64,000 bases of DNA from Bacteroidota bacterium. GTDB lineage: Bacteria > Bacteroidota > Bacteroidia > Bacteroidales > Prolixibacteraceae. The notes under the pieces were generated by a model. It was given only the letters and a program-made list of their open reading frames with translations, did not search any database and was not told the DNA's origin. Positions 63,560 to 64,000 of this stretch are shown piece by piece (position 1 is the stretch's first letter; the number at the start of each line of letters is the position of its first letter). The translations under genes and the position numbers were made by a program. The stretch is from assembly GCA_024278975.1 (NCBI GenBank), contig JAJRSD010000031.1:99855-163854 (forward strand), in the 5' to 3' direction.

Positions 63560-64000
63560 GAAAAGTAACAATCCAATACAGCCAATTCAAATGGATTAAA
63601 TACTCACGTTACCATACAGGAAACTTTCCTTCTGAATGGAACGAAACTTCTCCAAAACAGTTAATTGCAATTGCCTGTTTGATGAAATGCTCAATTTCTG
63701 ATATTCAGTTTCTCGCAATAATGACTGGTCTGTCAAAAAGAATAATAAAAAAGTTAGATGATTATCAAAGATTCCAATTAATCGAACTATTCGATACTTT
63801 TCATTCTGATAAACCATACAACGAATTTATAATTGAAAAAATAGATTGTAAAAACACAGTGCTTTTCAATCCAAAACCAAAACTCAAAAACATAACATTT
63901 GGGCAGTTTATATTTATGGACACACACTTTGTTAATTACCAACAATCATCGGATATAACAGATTTAAACAAATTTATTGCTGCTGTTTATCTTCCATTTA
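63556..64000 (+). CDS. Phage-module protein, 3' part cut off
   Basis: The frame from the ATG at 63556 (overlapping the previous stop as ATGA) stays open to the window end, giving 148 residues: MRKVTIQYSQFKWIKYSRYH ... SISDIQFLAIMTGLSKRIIKKLDDYQ and TFGQFIFMDTHFVNYQ. Helical with no recognised family. The tight overlap with the DUF6712-like gene shows it is part of the same module. Confidence 0.65.
   Translation, partial: MRKVTIQYSQFKWIKYSRYHTGNFPSEWNETSPKQLIAIACLMKCSISDIQFLAIMTGLSKRIIKKLDDYQRFQLIELFDTFHSDKPYNEFIIEKIDCKNTVLFNPKPKLKNITFGQFIFMDTHFVNYQQSSDITDLNKFIAAVYLPF

Overview
The window looks like a chromosomal segment of a low-GC Bacteroidota, probably a marine or anaerobic Bacteroidia near Marinilabiliales/Prolixibacteraceae (inference). 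Supporting signs are four large secreted proteins with a C-terminal type IX secretion (T9SS) sorting domain, promoters of the Bacteroidetes form TTTTG-N18-TACTTTTG, almost no Shine-Dalgarno sequences, an HU protein, and A/T-rich intergenic DNA.

Layout. 1-914: two halves of a YeeE/YedE sulfur-compound transporter (the left one is cut by the window edge). 1004-2629: a T9SS parallel beta-helix protein. 2639-7086: an ilvD-ilvB-ilvN operon, preceded by a readable attenuator: a 22-residue leader peptide with 12 branched-chain residues, a terminator hairpin and a competing antiterminator. 7260-8384: HD and CYTH proteins. 8381-14501: a tightly coupled cell-envelope operon of a LysM/lytic-transglycosylase-like protein without its catalytic Glu, two SGNH esterases and an MBOAT acyltransferase, probably for O-acylation of a surface polymer. 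14586-23767: repeats, a frameshifted dipeptidyl peptidase IV, an SDR/DUF2867 protein, small secreted proteins, a 12-heme cytochrome c and a nicotinamidase-like hydrolase. 23778-25459: TrmH, HU, tRNA-Ser and tRNA-Trp with clear promoters and terminators. 25551-31898: an integrase-arm-like protein, a T9SS metalloprotease-like protein, then decayed mobile DNA (IS5-type transposase remnant joined to a DUF4143 ATPase fragment).

31899-59470 is the most interesting part. A five-gene minus-strand operon (54131 down to 37969) encodes a DUF4402 pilin-like protein, a PapD-like periplasmic chaperone, a second DUF4402-like subunit, an usher-like outer-membrane protein carrying a C-terminal SPOR domain, and a 3658-residue repeat protein with a T9SS-type C-terminal domain. 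The last three genes overlap by 1 and 4 bases. This reads as a chaperone-usher-like surface fibre coupled to a giant T9SS cargo protein. A roughly 220-nt 5' leader with mutually exclusive hairpins precedes it, and two sets of two-component signalling genes flank it (31899-37868 and 55986-58193).

59906-64000: a tetraheme cytochrome c, a decayed HTH gene, and the start of a prophage-like module (a portal-like gene broken by a frameshift, a DUF6712-like protein, and a partial gene running off the right edge). Four unrelated short-word tandem arrays lie between or inside gene ends across the window. No CRISPR array or rRNA was seen.
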